Source: CAZVLE01 sp964627855 (lineage in GTDB: Bacteria > Bacillota > Dethiobacteria > DTU022). From it: a DNA stretch of 8,969 bases. The position numbers and the translations under genes were made by a program. This document shows positions 6,655 to 8,969 of the stretch, piece by piece. Location: contig CAZVLE010000135.1 in NCBI GenBank assembly GCA_964627855.1, positions 1 through 8,969 of the forward strand, in the 5' to 3' direction. Each line of letters starts with the position of its first letter. Position 1 is the stretch's first letter. Under the pieces are notes generated by a model. That model searched no databases. It had not been told where the DNA came from and saw only the letters and a program-made list of their open reading frames with translations.

Positions 6655-6727
6655 ATATTATTAAAGGCATTATGACCTGTTTCTAAATGGGCATGGCTTT
6701 TTTTACATGCTGTCAAGGAGTGTTATC

Positions 6728-7528
6728 ATGAGTAACTTTGAATCAAACTCTGCAGTAAAGTATCCGGTGCAGACTCTTGAGAAAGCGCTTGATATCATCA
6801 GTATTTTAAAAGTAGGACCTTATGATGGGGTCAGGATAAAAGATATCAGTGAAAAATTAAGCCTGGGTAAGAGTACTGTACATCGGATTCTAGGCACCCT
6901 TATGGCTTATGGTTATGTTGAACAAAGCCCTGATAACAGGAAGTACCGTCTTGGCTGGAAGTTGTTCGAAGTTGGCAGTGTCATACCCCGCCAGCGCAAC
7001 TTGAACAATATTGATTTAAAAATTCTCTGGGAGATGTGCGAGCGCTATGAAGAAACAGTAAACTTCGGCATCAGGACCTATGACAGGGTAGCTATAATTG
7101 CCAAAACCGACCCGCAGAGAGTTTTGTTTAAAGCCGGTCCCTACCTTGGCGAACACGAGCCTTTACATGCTACCGCTCTAGGCAAAGTGCTTATTTCCGA
7201 TTTAGGTGAAGATGAGCTTAACAGGTTGTTTGCGGAAAAGAGCCTGGAAAGATATACCAGCAATACGATAACTGATCTGGTAGAACTAAAAGAGCATCTT
7301 TTTCAAGTATGTGAACAGGGTTATGCCATCGATAATGAAGAGCTATCGATCGGTCTTACCTGTATTGCCATGCCCGTTTACAATTACAGCAATGAAATAA
7401 TCGCTGCTCTCAGTATCAGTGGGCCCACCTTTCGCATGAACTTCAGCAAAATTACGAGTTGCAAAGAAGGGTTAAAGCATTCCTGCGATCAGTTATCAAC
7501 TTTTTTTGGGTCCAGCAGCCAGCAGTAG
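6728..7528 (+). CDS. IclR-family transcriptional regulator
   Basis: This 266-residue protein has the two-domain IclR layout. An N-terminal winged helix-turn-helix (about 13-75) contains VQTLEKALDIISIL (14-27), IKDISEKLSLGKSTVHRILGT (37-57) and GYVEQSPDNRKYRLG (62-76). The C-terminal effector-binding GAF-like domain (about 90-260) contains PLHATALGKVLIS (145-157) and the diagnostic run from GYAIDNEELSIGL (198-210) through IAMPVYNYSNEIIAALSISGP (213-233). IclR proteins usually sense a small organic acid or related catabolite and act on adjacent genes and themselves. The next gene, an M20D amidohydrolase, is the likely target. I chose the ATG 7 nt after AAGGAG (6715-6720) over an in-frame ATG at 6707, which lies upstream of that site. 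Confidence 0.93.
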   Translation: MSNFESNSAVKYPVQTLEKALDIISILKVGPYDGVRIKDISEKLSLGKSTVHRILGTLMAYGYVEQSPDNRKYRLGWKLFEVGSVIPRQRNLNNIDLKILWEMCERYEETVNFGIRTYDRVAIIAKTDPQRVLFKAGPYLGEHEPLHATALGKVLISDLGEDELNRLFAEKSLERYTSNTITDLVELKEHLFQVCEQGYAIDNEELSIGLTCIAMPVYNYSNEIIAALSISGPTFRMNFSKITSCKEGLKHSCDQLSTFFGSSSQQ

Positions 7529-7563
7529 AATAGTCTAAAAAACATGAAACCTTAAAGGAGCTT

Positions 7564-7583
7564 AAAGGGCCGCCCCTTTTTTT
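7564..7583 (+). terminator. Rho-independent terminator after iclR
   Basis: AAAGGG (7564-7569) pairs with CCCTTT (7574-7579) around a 4-nt CCGC loop, and the run of T continues to 7583 (seven T in all). It lies 35 bp after the iclR stop. CTTAAAGG occurs twice, 10 bp apart (7551 and 7561), and the second copy forms the left arm. The stem is short but G/C-paired next to the loop. It separates iclR from the amidohydrolase, which must then have its own promoter. Confidence 0.75.
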
Positions 7584-7664
7584 ATAGGGAAACAGTTCTA
7601 AATATAGGAATGCAGTATCTAATATTAAAATTTTTTTAAATGTCAGGCAGGATATTTAAATCTG

Positions 7665-7675
7665 CTATCGAATAG
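7665..7675. promoter_or_regulatory. Third CTAT-N3-ATAG palindrome, candidate IclR site
   Basis: CTAT-CGA-ATAG repeats the 11-bp core of the two palindromes upstream of iclR (6601-6611 and 6642-6652), with a different 3-bp centre. It lies about 130 bp before the amidohydrolase start, in its presumed control region. A shared site on both sides of a regulator gene is typical of local regulation. The repeat is seen directly; its use by the IclR protein is inferred. Confidence 0.45.
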
Positions 7676-7756
7676 TAAAAAAAGCCATTTAATTATAATT
7701 AATGATATAGCTCATCGTGATGCTTTACATCCACCACTTTTCACTGCAACTTAATT

Positions 7757-7784
7757 CTGTCAAATGGAATCATAATTCTATATT
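7757..7784 (+). promoter_or_regulatory. Possible promoter of the amidohydrolase gene
   Basis: CTGTCA (7757-7762, 4 of 6 consensus) and TATATT (7779-7784, 5 of 6) are 16 bp apart. The start site would fall near 7791, giving a very short leader before the ATG at 7804. TTCTATATTAGGGA around the -10 resembles the left half of the iclR operator. The match is moderate in AT-rich DNA, so chance is possible. Confidence 0.35.
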
Positions 7785-7803
7785 AGGGACTGAAACGAGC
7801 CTT

Positions 7804-8969
7804 ATGGATAAAATAAAAAAGGCCATTGCATCAATAACTGAAGAAGTGATAGCAATGCGTCGGGATTTTCATGCCCATCCTGAGCTGGGTTTTGAAGAGC
7901 ATCGTACTGCACAAAAAGTTGAACAATACCTGCAGGGGTTGGGGATAACCACTAATAGAGTAGCAAAAACCGGTATTGTAGGTATGCTTGAAGGCGCCGC
8001 AAAAAGCCCGGTTCTGCTACTAAGGGCTGATCTCGATGCTTTGCCGATTGAAGAAGACAGCAGTGCTCCTTACTGCTCTGTTAATCCGGGAGTTATGCAT
8101 GCCTGTGGTCATGATGCCCATATTGCCATGTTGCTGGGTGCAGCTAAAGTGCTAAGTGAGATGCCGGAGAATTTGGCTGGAAGCTTAAAACTTATTTTTC
8201 AGCCCAACGAGGAAAATGCCGGGGCTTTGCAGATGATTGAAGAAGGAGTTTTGGACAACCCGCAGGTTGATGCAGCGATGGGATTGCATGTCTGGACTCC
8301 TTTGGAATCAGGTAAAATAGGGGTTTGTGCCGGTGCGGTTATGGGAGGGCTGGATATCTTTAAGATCACAGTAAAAGGCCTGGGAGGCCACACCGGATAT
8401 CCGGAAACGGCAATTGATCCCTTGATTGCCGCCGCAGATATAATCATGTCTGCCCAACGGATTCAAACTCGCGAAATTAGCCTTATGAAGCCAACTGTTA
8501 TTATGTTTGGCCGCATCTCAGGCGGAACCAAGGCCAATATTATACCCGACAATGTAACCATGGAAGGTTCTATTCGGACACTTTATGCAGAAAAAGACAA
8601 AGATAGCCCCGTAATCCGTTTGAAAAATCTTGTCGAGCGTGTTTGTGCATTGCATGGGTGTGAAAGTGAAGTAGAGTGGTACCGTGAGAACATTCCCCTG
8701 GTCAATGATCCGGCCATGGCCCAGCTGGCTGCAGCAGCTGCGCTGGAGGTTACCGGATCACAGCAGCAGATTATAAACCTGGCCTGTATGGCCAGTGAAG
8801 ATTTCTCCGAGTTTTCCGCGCGTGTTCCCGGCGTATTTGTCTTTTTAGGAACCGGTAACGAACTCAAAGGGAGCCATTATCCACACCATAATCCTTGCTT
8901 CGACATAGACGAAGAAACTCTGCCCCTGGGTGTTGAAATGTTTGTCCGGTTCGCGCTGAGGTTTTTCCA
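7804..8969 (+). CDS. M20D-family amidohydrolase (N-acyl-amino acid hydrolase type), runs off the window
   Basis: The reading frame stays open to the right edge (388 full codons), so only the last few residues are probably missing, since the family is about 390-400 long. M20D enzymes (aminoacylase, hippurate hydrolase and IAA-amino-acid hydrolase type) split N-acyl amino acids with a two-metal centre. Features are MRRDFHAHPELGFEEH (18-33), RADLDALPI (74-82), metal ligands C101 and H103 in MHACGHDAH, catalytic E136 and ligand E137 in QPNEEN (usually QPAEE), H162 in GLHVW, the dimerisation-domain GGHTGYPE (194-201), SEDFSEF (331-337), and the final ligand H362 in HHNPCFDIDE. There is no signal peptide, so it should be cytoplasmic. 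The ribosome binding site is weak (GAG at 7797-7799). The IclR regulator upstream likely controls it. The acyl substrate is unknown. Confidence 0.9.
   Translation, partial: MDKIKKAIASITEEVIAMRRDFHAHPELGFEEHRTAQKVEQYLQGLGITTNRVAKTGIVGMLEGAAKSPVLLLRADLDALPIEEDSSAPYCSVNPGVMHACGHDAHIAMLLGAAKVLSEMPENLAGSLKLIFQPNEENAGALQMIEEGVLDNPQVDAAMGLHVWTPLESGKIGVCAGAVMGGLDIFKITVKGLGGHTGYPETAIDPLIAAADIIMSAQRIQTREISLMKPTVIMFGRISGGTKANIIPDNVTMEGSIRTLYAEKDKDSPVIRLKNLVERVCALHGCESEVEWYRENIPLVNDPAMAQLAAAAALEVTGSQQQIINLACMASEDFSEFSARVPGVFVFLGTGNELKGSHYPHHNPCFDIDEETLPLGVEMFVRFALRFF

Larger units (their letters stand above)
7529..7803. other. 275-bp AT-rich intergenic region between iclR and the amidohydrolase
   Basis: No credible gene is present. 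The region holds the iclR terminator (7564-7583), a degenerate TTC-N9-GAA element (7596-7610), a CTAT-N3-ATAG palindrome (7665-7675), a 14-bp AT-only palindrome TTAATTATAATTAA (7689-7702), and a possible promoter just before the amidohydrolase. It is clearly richer in A and T than the flanking genes. It most likely serves as the control region of the amidohydrolase gene. Confidence 0.6.

Noticed and set aside
6691..6710. GCATG/CATGC inverted repeat just before the iclR ribosome binding site
   Set aside because: Five base pairs with a 10-nt loop is weak and likely chance, although it could slightly affect access to the ribosome binding site.
7689..7702. 14-bp AT-only palindrome as a specific binding site
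   Set aside because: Palindromes made only of A and T are common by chance in AT-rich spacers; no second copy was seen.
8199..8867. Reverse-strand open frames opposite the amidohydrolase
   Set aside because: The + strand frame carries all M20D metal-binding motifs without interruption, so the reverse frames are by-products of its codon use.

Overview
The window looks like a chromosomal segment from a Gram-positive (Firmicutes/Clostridia-like) bacterium. All ten genes lie on the + strand. They are tightly packed, mostly start behind strong AGGAG-type ribosome binding sites, use GTG and TTG as well as ATG starts, and two promoters are near-consensus with extended -10 boxes. The protein families also fit a Firmicute (MtnX-like HAD phosphatase, DarB/CbpB-like small CBS protein, ThiN-type thiamine pyrophosphokinase, Thermotoga-type sirtuin). 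Genus-level placement is not possible from sequence reading alone; an anaerobic clostridial lineage is a guess.

Region 1 (1-3734) is a probable four-gene operon from a promoter at the left edge. Its leader begins with a perfect 9-bp stem-loop. The genes are an asparagine-synthetase-like protein whose N-terminal glutaminase domain has lost its catalytic residues, a phosphoglycolate-phosphatase-like HAD enzyme, an MtnX-like HAD phosphatase, and a SIR2 NAD-dependent protein deacylase.

Region 2 (3786-6556) has its own extended -10 promoter. It encodes a GNAT acetyltransferase, a two-CBS-domain protein, a class I/II aminotransferase and thiamine pyrophosphokinase. Gaps of 6-25 bp suggest co-transcription.

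Region 3 (6557-8969) contains an IclR-family regulator flanked by AT-rich gaps, a rho-independent terminator after it, and an M20D-family amidohydrolase that runs off the right edge. An 11-bp palindrome, CTAT-N3-ATAG, occurs twice upstream of the regulator and once between the regulator and the amidohydrolase. This suggests that the IclR protein controls both itself and the hydrolase.

Most genes are ordinary metabolic housekeeping. The points most worth a second look are the glutaminase-dead asparagine synthetase, the palindromes around iclR, and the proximity of a protein deacylase gene to an acetyltransferase gene. I found no mobile element, CRISPR array, tRNA, rRNA or riboswitch.
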